IMG/VR virus record: IMGVR_UViG_3300027721_000035
Coordinates: 1-38,389 of that record
Direction: 5' to 3' (one strand)
Source of the DNA: a virus
Length of the DNA stretch: 38,389 nucleotides
Part shown: positions 7,476 to 16,878 of the stretch, one piece after another
How positions within the stretch are numbered: position 1 is the stretch's first letter
Layout of the letters: each line of letters opens with the position of its first letter
Made by a program: the position numbers and the translations under genes
The notes under the pieces: generated by a model
Databases searched by the model: none
What the model was told of the DNA's origin: nothing
Seen by the model: the letters and a program-made list of their open reading frames with translations, nothing else

Positions 7476-10400
7476 CTATTTATTTGCGTTTAACTTTTTA
7501 AACATTTCTAATTTCTTACGTCTTTCCTCACGTTTCTCTAAAGCCTTTTCCTGTCTCTTTTCTCTTTTTTCTAAAGCTATTTTACGTCTATATTCTCTTC
7601 GTTCAGGTATTGATAAACCTGCGATACTATCTTTTAGTCTTTCAGCATTCTCTCTTCTAGTTTCTTTAGCTTTTATTACACCTTCCTCTTTACGTTTTGT
7701 TTTAGCGGTTTCTTTTATAAGTATATCTCCTTTAGTTCCTTCAATACCAACTGTCCAAGGTGAATAACCCATTCCTGTTGCTAATCTTTGCATTGCGGTA
7801 TTTTCAGAATTAAATGCTTGTGATACGTTTTCTACCTTATTAACTAATCGATCCATAGGGAAGTTAGTTCCAACCTCAACAAGTTTTCCAGTTACAGAAT
7901 ACATAGGGCCCAAGTGAACTCTACCGTCTTGCATAACACCCCAACCTCTTGCTGCTATTAAATCTTTGTCATATTTAGTTTGTTGTAATGCACTATATGT
8001 TTTTCTTAATTTAGATCCAATTGGCGGTGACATATTCGCTGCTTCAAGAACAACTTTTGCATATTCTGCTTTTTGTTTCTTTGCTTGCTCTTCAAGGTAT
8101 TTAACAACAGTATTTTTTAATGTTGCAGCAACACCTCCAATAAAACCAGTACCTCTAAGTATACTGTCTAATACTCCGTTTGCAACATCAATTGCGGCAT
8201 CTGTTTTTGTTTTCTTTTTATCTTTTTTCTTTTTATCTTCTTCATCATCCTCATCAAACATAATTGCAAATAATCCTTGTTGTAATGTGGAGAACATTAT
8301 ATTCTGCACAGCTAAGTAGTAAGCTATTTTAGAGATATTAGTTTTAGCATCACCTCTACCATTTTTAAGATCTAGTACAGCTTTCTTAACGATACGAGAC
8401 TGTTGCATTGTGAAGTTTTGGAAAACTAATAGTATTCTACCAGCAGCACTTGATTGTTGTTTTGATATATCTTTTGGATCTCCAGACTGTTGTGTTTCAT
8501 CTGATATTTTAGAGAAATCTTTCCATGCTTTCGATTCAGCTTCTGCGTCGGTATATTTTCTTTTTAATTTTCCATCCGCATCAAGCCCTTCATATTCTGC
8601 CATATAAGAGTTAATTCTATTTCTGTAAAACGGTGCGCCTCCAGAAGCAATAGCGAAACTATCCGCTAATTGTGTTGGTGTATAACCTATTTTTAATAAG
8701 TACGATGTTACTGCTACTACTTTATTTTTACTACCTGCCGCAGCATTAGCAATTTCAGCAGAAGCAACGTCTTCTCTTAACCCGCCACGTCTTTCTTTTA
8801 GTTTATCTGAATTCCATATACGAGAAAAGTCTTTCCAATATTGAGGTTGGTTCAAGAATGCTTTACCAGCATTGTAAGGATTATTATCTCTCCAGTTTAA
8901 GAAGTTAACAGCTCCTAACATCTGCAATGCAGCAGAACGAGTGTTCAAGAACATGATTGCTCCTGTTGAACCATTTACCCAACTACTCCAAGCAGTTGTT
9001 TCTTTGTCTTGTCCAATACTTCTGTTCTTTCCATTTATCATTCTATATATAGAATCTTCTAATGCTTCCCTAACGTTTGTGCCATAGACAGCTTCCACTT
9101 TATTTATATTAGGCCCAGATAATCTACCGTTCTCAAATTTACCAAAAATATTTTCTGTATTTTCAATGAACTCGCCTAAGAATTTTTTTCTACCAGCACC
9201 TTCTGTTATGTTGTACAAATCAGAAATAATAGTGTCAGAATCCCAATAAGTTCCAGGCGGCAACCAACCTTCTTTTTGTCTCCCCATTACTATAAGCCCA
9301 TCTTTAAACGCAGCAAGGTCCGGATCATTATTAATAAGATCAGTTAAATAAATTGTATCTCTTTCAGATAAACCTGGAATTTCTGTACCATATTGATTCC
9401 ATATTGCAACTCGCATTGCTTGATCATAGGTAAAGTTTTTATTCGGAGTTAATTTTTCAAGTTTCTTTTTAATCTCTGGGAATGATTTTAACAATGCTTT
9501 GTATTCTTTCTTAATAGATTGTCTTACGGCATCCATCATATCCACCCCATTTATATAAGGATTTATTAAAGCATCTTGAAAGAATTTCTTTTGTTCTTCA
9601 CCTAATGTGCCTTTACCCATAAATTTATAAAGCAATAACTCAAAATCTGCAGCAGATGGCGGAACATAAAAGTCAAATCTGTTTTTCTTTAATCCTTTTC
9701 TTCTTGCAGTAATATCTGAATATACTTTATAGCTTTCTACATTTTTGTTCTCTTCAATGATTCTATTAAAATCATCAGACATGGTTTTACTAAACTTAAT
9801 TTTAGCTTGTTGTATCTTTGATTTAACGTCTAATACATCTAACGCATCTTGTACTGCTTTAACATTTTGTATTGCATCATCAGAAAAGTAAAAGTCATTA
9901 TAACCTTCTGCTGCTTTTGCAACCATCCAATCTGCTTTTGCTTGAGCCGTACTATTGCCTAATCCTGCTATATTTTCTAATGGTATATTAATACCTATAG
10001 AGGTTAAAAATTCATGTATAGGCGTTGCAGCATTAGCAGGACGTGCTGTAAGAATAAAGAAATTTTCTGGTCCAAATTTACCAATCATTTTTTTCATCTT
10101 TTCAACCATAGGACCTGGTTTGCCATCTACAACTTTGCTAAATTCAGAAAAATCAAATACTGCTCCTTCCGATAAAAGATTAGAACCTTCTTTAGCAAAC
10201 TCTTCAGCGTTTAATTTGCCAGTTGAACCATCAGGCATTGTGTATAGCACATTACCTTTTGTTAAACCAACAGTGTCATCAAAATCAAAAACAGAAATTC
10301 CCTTTGGAGATTTAGAATATTTAATTGGTAATGATGAGTTAATAGCGATTATATTGTTAGAATTTTGAATATTTGCTTTAGAAGTTATCCCAGACTTTGC

Positions 10401-13400
10401 TAATTTTACTAATGAGTTAAATTTAGCTTTTGATCCATATTCTTTTTCTAACCCTGTAACTTTATACCCTTTGTCTATTAAATCTTGAAGATATAAAACT
10501 GCACTTTGATCATACATTCTGTTTTTACCTTCAATATAATCAGGTAATATATCTTCCAATGCTTTAGGTACTAGATTCACCTTTGCTTTATCTATAAAAG
10601 CTCTAAACTCATTTTCAGTTATTTTACCATCAAATAAATCTATAGTCTTTTCAACAATATTTTGAACAGGTGGATTATGCTCAAGTCTTGTTTCTTGATT
10701 TTTACCTAATTCTAATACGCCTAACCCTGATTTAGATACTTTTCTAACTAACCCTCTTTGATCCCATCTTAAAAACGCTAAATATGATTCAAAATCTTCT
10801 TTAGTTTGGTCGTTATTTTTAAAATAATTAATAACATTAATTAAATCATTTGTTGCCTTAATTGCTTCCGTATCAATTTTATTTGTAAAATTTGACCAAT
10901 CTTTTTTAATAGCGGTTGTATCTGCCCATAAAGGAACCTTAGTCTCCCCAAAATATATGGATTGTCCTTTATCAACATTGCCTAATCTATAAGAGTCTTT
11001 ACCTATTATTCCTTCAAATTTTGAATAGGTTTTAATTATTGGTAAAATTATATTTTCAAATAATCCTTTATTTGTAGTAAATTGTTTTAATCCTTTACCA
11101 ATTTCATAAGCTAATGTTCTTAAAGATCTACCATCGCTAGCAATCCAATTATTAATTACATTTACTTCATCATCAATTGTTTCAGCATTATATATATCTT
11201 TACCTAATTTATCTTGTGATATTTCAAATCCTTTAATTAATTTTTTTGAGAATTTAACATTACCTCGCTCCGCTTGCTTTGCAAATTCATTTATAACGTT
11301 GTCTTTTAAATAAACACCAAGTCTTTCTTGATTTGCTTTAAACGCATCAAAGATTGGCCCTTCTTCTTCAAAATCTTTATTAATGATATCAAATGCAGAT
11401 TCTTCAGCAATTGCTTTTGCTAATGATTCTTTTCTCCCTCTTATTGGATTACCGCTAGATTCTAATATTTGAGAAAGATAATCTGCTTCAGAAACATTAT
11501 TAGCAACATTAGGTAATCTCCTAACAAGCTCTGCTCCAGATGTTCTACCCGCTAAATCAGTAGATGTGGTTTCTCTATCTATTTTTTTACCTACCCATTC
11601 AGGATAATTAACCCATCTACCATCAACTTGTTTTTGAATAGCTTGAGGTATACCACCTTGACCATCTTTACCCATGAGCCATGTTGTGGTCATGTTTTCT
11701 AATACGTAACGCTTATTTTTTAATAACCAATTTTTAAGTTGATCATCTTTTTTACCACCCATTACCGTTTTAAGATCAATATCTAATTGCTTGCCTATTT
11801 CATCTCTAATTTCAGCAATTAAAGGCGTAACTGTACGATTTAAGCTAATAGGCTCGTCTATTTTAGACTTTAATGTTCTTACTACTGTTATAATCTTGTT
11901 TTTAGCCGTTTCTAACGCTTCTGGCTCAAATATTTTTGATTCTAATGCATTCTTATACTTTGGCCTTTCTTTTGTCTCTGTAGGAGCTTCTTCGGCTATT
12001 AAACCTTTTTCTTCTGTTACGTCCTTGCTAAAATCTTTATCTAACACTCTTCTCGATGCAGCAATAGCTCTAACCGGTAAATATTTATTAATGAATGCAG
12101 CTAAAGGTATTCCACTATCAGGTTTATATTTACTTATTAAGTCTAAAATACCGCCCGTTCCAGTTTCAATCTCATCAGTTAATAATTCTCTATCGAATCC
12201 AGGAGCATCCATTCTTCTATTAACTAATTTTTTAGTAATAGGTTTAAATAGATCTATAATATCTTGAGCGCCATTTAATCCTTTATCGTCATATATTTTT
12301 TGTACTTTGTCAGAAGACAATGAGGATCTTTCATTTTTTATTATTTCTTTATCTGCATCTTCTTCGGACACTTCTTTTTTAACCTCAACTACAGGTGTTG
12401 TCTTTTCTTTTTCAACCGCCTTTTTAATTTTATTTTGTAGGTTAGCAACTTGCTGATCAAAATCGTCAGGATCATAATCAAATTCGTTGTCTTGTATATC
12501 TTTAAGTTGTTTCTTTAAAGTTTCAACTTGTGATAATGGTTGACTTTTCTTTACAGTAGTTTTGGTAGCAGTTCTAACTGGAGCATTACCTTTAGCAATG
12601 GATCCTTTATATGTACCCTCTTTTGCCAATGCTTTAAATGCTTTTGTAAATTGCCCTTTCTCAAAGCTTTTATTGTAATCTCTGACAAAATTAAATACGT
12701 CTTTACCCGTATCAAATTTTACTTTGCTTAATCCATATTTTTGAAATACCCTACGTAATATATCGCCTATTTTAGTAAAGAAGGTTTCATTATATTTAAT
12801 ATCTTTTTTTGTTAAAGACTCAGATAATAATGGTAAAACCTCCTCTAAATATTTTCCTTCTGCTTTTGCTGTAGCATCATCTGCTTCTGTAATTGCTTGG
12901 TTATATCTTTCTTCTTGTATAAGCCCTCTTTCAAAATAGTCTTTTGCTTTTTCTACTTTAGTATCTAATTCTGATTTGGTTTTTTCAAAATCGGTTTTAT
13001 AAACATCATATCTATTTTTAAATTCAGTATTATTGAATTCTTCTGTTTCAATGTAACCCTCAATATGATTATATAAATCCGTACCTATTTTCTTTTGCAA
13101 GGTTGGATTATCTTTTACCGCTTTATAAATAAGCTTATGCAGGAATTCATGCTGCCCCGTAGTGACTACTTGATCCATATTAGCGGCTTCCTTATTTATA
13201 ATCAAAGCTTCTTTACCATTTGCTAATGGGATAAATGCCCCGTAGGAATCCGCAAGATCTTCTATAGTATTTTCATCAAGATCAGTATTTTCATTTAAAT
13301 ATGTTATTACATCATTAGCGGTATTTAATTCGGGCATGTCAATTTCTTCGCTTAACCCCAATTCTTTAGCAGCTGTTCTTGTTCTTTCTACATCTGTAGC

Positions 13401-15227
13401 AATGTCTTTTGTACGAATTTCAGCATTATAAATATTAATTGCCTCCCTTTTTATTTCGTCTTCATTAAACTTTGTTTTAGGATTGTCTGTTAATTCAGAA
13501 TCCGCTACCAATGTTTCATTAGCCAATACTTTAATTCTGTTTTGCTCAGCATCTGGTAATTTATTAAAATCTTCATAGATATAATTACCTTCAATGATAC
13601 TTGTTTTTCTATCTTGTATTTCCTTAGCTTGTAAAGACAATTCGCTACCCATTGCTTTTTTAATATCAAGAGGCAATTCTTTATTGTCAACTAAATCTAG
13701 ATATTTACTCTTTAAATCATCTAATCCAGAATTTAAATCATTAAGTTCTGTTTTTACACTTTCTGGTAGCGCGCTAATTTTTTCTAGACTGCTACCTACG
13801 ATAGCTTTATTTTCTGTAACAAGTCTATTAACCCGTGCAGAAATTATTTTTTTATCTGGATCACTTATATATGGGTTAGATAACTGATTTGTAAGTGAAT
13901 TTATTTCTTTATTTACTTTTTTTACTTGATTATATTCAACTGCTTTCATATAGCCTTTAGCAGCATATACAGGCACCGTGTTAGTCCCTGCCATACCTGT
14001 AGCTATAATACCTGCATTTGTTATTTGTCTATAATCTAGTTCATTTCTAATGCCGGAATTCATGTCATTTAATTGGTTACCCAATTCTACGGCGCTTTCT
14101 TCAGCAATCTCGCCTACAACTCCAATCATTGGGCTTTTTTCAATTGCTTTTTCAAGAGTACCCATTATTCCATTAGAAATAATTTTGGAACCTGCTTTTG
14201 CTCCTTTATCTGCAATTATTCTTTTTACAACACCGCCAGATGCTCCTGTAAATAATTGGCCTAAGTATCCTTCTAGCATACCTGATACGGCAGCGTTTGT
14301 TGTTCTTCTTTGAACGTCCATTTCTGGATTTTCTTTTTTTATTTGCTCAGCTTTTGATATTGCGGTCGATGTTGCAATACCGGCCATAGCAGCAGAACTA
14401 CCTCCGCTAAGTATTGCAGCTGCCATCATAGGTGAAGATTGAACTGTTCCTCCAGCAACTAATTTTGCGGCACCTAAATAATTACCATTTTCTATAGCTG
14501 TTAATGGATCTACTCCATTTTTATCACTATATTCTTTTATTACTTTATTAGATTCGTCTATTCTTTTTTGTAAAATTTCTGCTGGAACATTTCTAATTCC
14601 TAAATCCTCCATCATTTTTTCAGAAGAAGTGTCCTCAACTTCTTCTCCGGTTAATTTACCAATTGCTCTACCAACAGGATTTGTAATAGATGCTGAAACA
14701 TCATAAGCAAATTCTGGAATTTTATAAAAAGATTGCGTTATTGTAGAAACACCAACATCAAAACTTTCTTTAAGGTAATTAAAAAAATCATTATCTTGCT
14801 CTTTTGGTTTCTCGTATTTTCTTAATCTAGTAACAGGCTCCTCTTTTGCTTTTTCTTCTTCTTTTGCAGCTTCAATAGCTTTATATTCTTTTGTTTTGCC
14901 AACCTCTTTAAAATTGAAGGGTTTTAATTCATTATTAATTTCTGCTCCAAAATCATCAACGCCTGGAGTTATAGTTGGTGTAATGGGCTTTTTCTTAGTC
15001 TTATTAATTTCAGAAAACTGATCTTTTGCAGGATTTTCAAACCCAAACGTTTTTTTATAAACATCCTCACCAAATCTTTCATCAAGTTTAGCAGGCTGTT
15101 TTGTTTTTTTAGAAGCAGGTTTGAAGCCTTTACTTTTAATATAAGCCGGGAGTTTGTCTTTACCCCCGGCTGCTTTAATTAAATCTTCTTCTGTGTATAT
15201 TTTACCGTTAAGTTCGTATTCTAACAT
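7476..15227 (-). CDS. Giant ejection/internal virion protein with embedded HAD phosphatase domain (2583 aa)
   Basis: Last and largest product of the virion block, in the place of T7 gp16; inferred to be packaged in the head and ejected with DNA. The N-terminal 35 residues (YELNGKIYTEEDLIKAAGG) look like a conserved head module of such proteins, followed by a Lys/Pro-rich linker. Residues about 245-420 are Ala/Gly-rich helices (possible membrane-active or pore region). HEFLH at 693-697 is a zinc-peptidase-like motif. Residues about 988-1065 resemble sigma-70 region 2. A HAD hydrolase domain spans about 1645-1800: DFDDT (1648-1652), ILTARP (1725-1730) and DD (1783-1784). The C-terminal third (about 1810-2583) is helical, with an acidic/Lys-rich insert near 2320 and a very basic tail, as in marine podovirus proteins. 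Enzymatic activity of the modules is untested. Confidence 0.88.
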   Translation of the reverse strand: MLEYELNGKIYTEEDLIKAAGGKDKLPAYIKSKGFKPASKKTKQPAKLDERFGEDVYKKTFGFENPAKDQFSEINKTKKKPITPTITPGVDDFGAEINNELKPFNFKEVGKTKEYKAIEAAKEEEKAKEEPVTRLRKYEKPKEQDNDFFNYLKESFDVGVSTITQSFYKIPEFAYDVSASITNPVGRAIGKLTGEEVEDTSSEKMMEDLGIRNVPAEILQKRIDESNKVIKEYSDKNGVDPLTAIENGNYLGAAKLVAGGTVQSSPMMAAAILSGGSSAAMAGIATSTAISKAEQIKKENPEMDVQRRTTNAAVSGMLEGYLGQLFTGASGGVVKRIIADKGAKAGSKIISNGIMGTLEKAIEKSPMIGVVGEIAEESAVELGNQLNDMNSGIRNELDYRQITNAGIIATGMAGTNTVPVYAAKGYMKAVEYNQVKKVNKEINSLTNQLSNPYISDPDKKIISARVNRLVTENKAIVGSSLEKISALPESVKTELNDLNSGLDDLKSKYLDLVDNKELPLDIKKAMGSELSLQAKEIQDRKTSIIEGNYIYEDFNKLPDAEQNRIKVLANETLVADSELTDNPKTKFNEDEIKREAINIYNAEIRTKDIATDVERTRTAAKELGLSEEIDMPELNTANDVITYLNENTDLDENTIEDLADSYGAFIPLANGKEALIINKEAANMDQVVTTGQHEFLHKLIYKAVKDNPTLQKKIGTDLYNHIEGYIETEEFNNTEFKNRYDVYKTDFEKTKSELDTKVEKAKDYFERGLIQEERYNQAITEADDATAKAEGKYLEEVLPLLSESLTKKDIKYNETFFTKIGDILRRVFQKYGLSKVKFDTGKDVFNFVRDYNKSFEKGQFTKAFKALAKEGTYKGSIAKGNAPVRTATKTTVKKSQPLSQVETLKKQLKDIQDNEFDYDPDDFDQQVANLQNKIKKAVEKEKTTPVVEVKKEVSEEDADKEIIKNERSSLSSDKVQKIYDDKGLNGAQDIIDLFKPITKKLVNRRMDAPGFDRELLTDEIETGTGGILDLISKYKPDSGIPLAAFINKYLPVRAIAASRRVLDKDFSKDVTEEKGLIAEEAPTETKERPKYKNALESKIFEPEALETAKNKIITVVRTLKSKIDEPISLNRTVTPLIAEIRDEIGKQLDIDLKTVMGGKKDDQLKNWLLKNKRYVLENMTTTWLMGKDGQGGIPQAIQKQVDGRWVNYPEWVGKKIDRETTSTDLAGRTSGAELVRRLPNVANNVSEADYLSQILESSGNPIRGRKESLAKAIAEESAFDIINKDFEEEGPIFDAFKANQERLGVYLKDNVINEFAKQAERGNVKFSKKLIKGFEISQDKLGKDIYNAETIDDEVNVINNWIASDGRSLRTLAYEIGKGLKQFTTNKGLFENIILPIIKTYSKFEGIIGKDSYRLGNVDKGQSIYFGETKVPLWADTTAIKKDWSNFTNKIDTEAIKATNDLINVINYFKNNDQTKEDFESYLAFLRWDQRGLVRKVSKSGLGVLELGKNQETRLEHNPPVQNIVEKTIDLFDGKITENEFRAFIDKAKVNLVPKALEDILPDYIEGKNRMYDQSAVLYLQDLIDKGYKVTGLEKEYGSKAKFNSLVKLAKSGITSKANIQNSNNIIAINSSLPIKYSKSPKGISVFDFDDTVGLTKGNVLYTMPDGSTGKLNAEEFAKEGSNLLSEGAVFDFSEFSKVVDGKPGPMVEKMKKMIGKFGPENFFILTARPANAATPIHEFLTSIGINIPLENIAGLGNSTAQAKADWMVAKAAEGYNDFYFSDDAIQNVKAVQDALDVLDVKSKIQQAKIKFSKTMSDDFNRIIEENKNVESYKVYSDITARRKGLKKNRFDFYVPPSAADFELLLYKFMGKGTLGEEQKKFFQDALINPYINGVDMMDAVRQSIKKEYKALLKSFPEIKKKLEKLTPNKNFTYDQAMRVAIWNQYGTEIPGLSERDTIYLTDLINNDPDLAAFKDGLIVMGRQKEGWLPPGTYWDSDTIISDLYNITEGAGRKKFLGEFIENTENIFGKFENGRLSGPNINKVEAVYGTNVREALEDSIYRMINGKNRSIGQDKETTAWSSWVNGSTGAIMFLNTRSAALQMLGAVNFLNWRDNNPYNAGKAFLNQPQYWKDFSRIWNSDKLKERRGGLREDVASAEIANAAAGSKNKVVAVTSYLLKIGYTPTQLADSFAIASGGAPFYRNRINSYMAEYEGLDADGKLKRKYTDAEAESKAWKDFSKISDETQQSGDPKDISKQQSSAAGRILLVFQNFTMQQSRIVKKAVLDLKNGRGDAKTNISKIAYYLAVQNIMFSTLQQGLFAIMFDEDDEEDKKKKDKKKTKTDAAIDVANGVLDSILRGTGFIGGVAATLKNTVVKYLEEQAKKQKAEYAKVVLEAANMSPPIGSKLRKTYSALQQTKYDKDLIAARGWGVMQDGRVHLGPMYSVTGKLVEVGTNFPMDRLVNKVENVSQAFNSENTAMQRLATGMGYSPWTVGIEGTKGDILIKETAKTKRKEEGVIKAKETRRENAERLKDSIAGLSIPERREYRRKIALEKREKRQEKALEKREERRKKLEMFKKLNANK

Positions 15228-15243
15228 ATATATATTTTGATTA

Positions 15244-16806
15244 TTAATCTATTGTACCACCTATAAATGTAGCTAATACGCTAGGGTCTGTTATATCTTC
15301 TGTTCCTACTTTAGGTATTCCATCTTTGTCATATACTCCCCATCTTCCATCTAGTATTTGCAATGTATATCCTCCTTTAGATACCCCACCAGCTTTATTC
15401 TTTATAACTTTACGAATTCTTTCATTAAACGCTGCCTGGTTTTTTTGAGTGCCCGTTGCACCACCTCCTGATTTTTTAGATTCCTCATTAAATATTCTAA
15501 TACTTTCAGGATCCATTTTATAATATTCTCCGTCAACTAATTTAAGTTGAGATTTTTTAATTATATTATCAACTTCTTTTTGTTCCATTTTGCTTGCTAA
15601 AAGATTTACCTTTGTTGTAAGATCTAATTTAGCAAATTCTTTTGATTGGTAATTAGTACCAAATCCTAATTTAGCTAAAACACCATCAGCAGTATCTGGA
15701 TCTTGAAAAGCAGATGCTATTAATCCTTCTGCCTTTGCTTGTAACGAAGGCCTTAAAGATAATTTTATTGCCTCAATATCAATTGGTGTTCTTTGGTATT
15801 TTACAATACCTTGATCTTTGCTTAAATTAGCATTTCCTTCAACATCGATATATTCCGTTGGCTTCATATATATAGGAGATACGTCTATATCATTTTCTTT
15901 ACTATAAACCCCTGTTGTAACAGGAACTTTGCCATATTCAATCTCTGGTATTTTAACATATAATTCTCCGTCATAATCGGAATTAATATCCTTTTTAAAA
16001 TTAATAGAATATTGGTCATTGTCGCCTTTTATTATAAAACCTTTATTAATGCCTTCATTTATTTTTGTATCTATTTCTTCTTGGCTAACTCCTGGGTTAG
16101 TATCTTTAAAAGTTTTTGTTAAAGTATTATAATCGCCTATTTTTGAGGTAACGTTTAAAGTAATTTTAGAAGGATCGCCATTAACATCATAGTCTAATTG
16201 TTTTGTAGTCTTATCATTATCAGGGTATGCCAATGCAAAAGCTGTAACTCTGTTTAAAGTTTGATCAAGTATATTATCCCCCTTAAATTTAATATTACTT
16301 ATATTATTTTCATTAAGTTCTCCATTTTTAATTGCTTGTGCTTGAGAATATAATCCACCAGCAACCCTAACTAAATTTTCTTCACCTTTTGCAGTTTGAG
16401 CGGCATAAGCATTTTTTTTATCAAGTTCATCTTTACTTAAAACCTTTGTTTTAATCTCTACATTATTTTTACCATTTATTTCTCCAGTGCTAACAAGAAA
16501 TCCATTTATTAATTCTGTTCCATCAGCGCTGACGCCTGCTTTTACTAATCCATCATCAATTTTAGCCATGCGGGTTTGATATTTATATCTTTCCTCACTA
16601 CTATATATTTGATTATTTATAGCTTGTTCTTTCTCTTCTTTGGCTTTTTTTTCCGCTTCTAATTTAGCTTCTTTTTCTTTTGCCTCTCTATCTTTTTTAG
16701 CGGCAGCATAACTTTGCGTAAAACTTTCTGCAAAACCACCGGCCGCTTGTCCCCATATTAGGGCGGCATCGTTCTTTATTATAGTTGGATTATCGTATGC
16801 ACTCAT
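15244..16806 (-). CDS. Putative internal virion/ejection protein (520 aa)
   Basis: Unrecognised by domain, but its place between the 242-aa gp14-like protein and the giant protein matches T7 gp15. The N-terminus (IWGQAAGGFAESFTQSYAAA) is an amphipathic helix, followed by a long Lys/Glu/Ala coiled coil (about 35-80). The middle is beta-rich (strands such as KITLNVTSKIG and GELYVKIPEIEYGK), then comes a helical region with Gln/Lys-rich stretches and a C-terminal strand-rich part (YTLQILDGRWGVYDKDG). No signal peptide and no catalytic motif. The start is preceded by AATATAATAT, a leader shared by several genes of this block. A structural or ejectosome role is inferred from order. Confidence 0.72.
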   Translation of the reverse strand: MSAYDNPTIIKNDAALIWGQAAGGFAESFTQSYAAAKKDREAKEKEAKLEAEKKAKEEKEQAINNQIYSSEERYKYQTRMAKIDDGLVKAGVSADGTELINGFLVSTGEINGKNNVEIKTKVLSKDELDKKNAYAAQTAKGEENLVRVAGGLYSQAQAIKNGELNENNISNIKFKGDNILDQTLNRVTAFALAYPDNDKTTKQLDYDVNGDPSKITLNVTSKIGDYNTLTKTFKDTNPGVSQEEIDTKINEGINKGFIIKGDNDQYSINFKKDINSDYDGELYVKIPEIEYGKVPVTTGVYSKENDIDVSPIYMKPTEYIDVEGNANLSKDQGIVKYQRTPIDIEAIKLSLRPSLQAKAEGLIASAFQDPDTADGVLAKLGFGTNYQSKEFAKLDLTTKVNLLASKMEQKEVDNIIKKSQLKLVDGEYYKMDPESIRIFNEESKKSGGGATGTQKNQAAFNERIRKVIKNKAGGVSKGGYTLQILDGRWGVYDKDGIPKVGTEDITDPSVLATFIGGTID

Positions 16807-16821
16807 ATATTATATTTTTAA

Positions 16822-16878
16822 TTAAGAAATTGCTCCCCTGTCGTTTACGGCCCATGTATCCTGGGCTCCTACTTTCCC
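16822..16878 (-). other. Predicted programmed -1 ribosomal frameshift site and 16-codon extension
   Basis: On the minus strand the zero-frame codons GGG GGA AAG TAG contain the slippery heptamer G_GGA_AAG (16878-16872), which fits X_XXY_YYZ and is the sequence used in the lambda tail gene G/T frameshift. After a 5-nt spacer (TAGGA) comes a hairpin GCCCA-ggataca-TGGGC (16866-16850). The -1 frame then reads VGAQDTWAVNDRGAIS and stops at TAA (16824-16822), filling most of the 62-base gap before the next gene. The efficiency is unknown; a homopolymer indel in the assembly or a recent mutation is the alternative. Confidence 0.6.

Noticed and set aside
7451-7488. Second inverted repeat CGCAA/TTGCG with inner TAGG/CCTA near the end of the giant gene
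   Set aside because: Short and AT-rich; the adjacent GC stem with U tracts already explains termination. Could be chance.
7966-8319. Plus-strand open frame opposite the giant protein gene (117 codons)
   Set aside because: Antisense to a continuous, motif-bearing gene; the translation is Ser/Phe/Cys-rich low complexity and has no leader or neighbours.
9955-10368. Plus-strand open frame of 137 codons opposite the HAD region
   Set aside because: It is the complement of codons of the conserved HAD domain; no motif or independent start context.
11791-12267. Plus-strand open frame of 158 codons, the longest antisense frame
   Set aside because: Arises from codon bias on the other strand; it lies opposite the sigma-like region with no promoter or partner gene.
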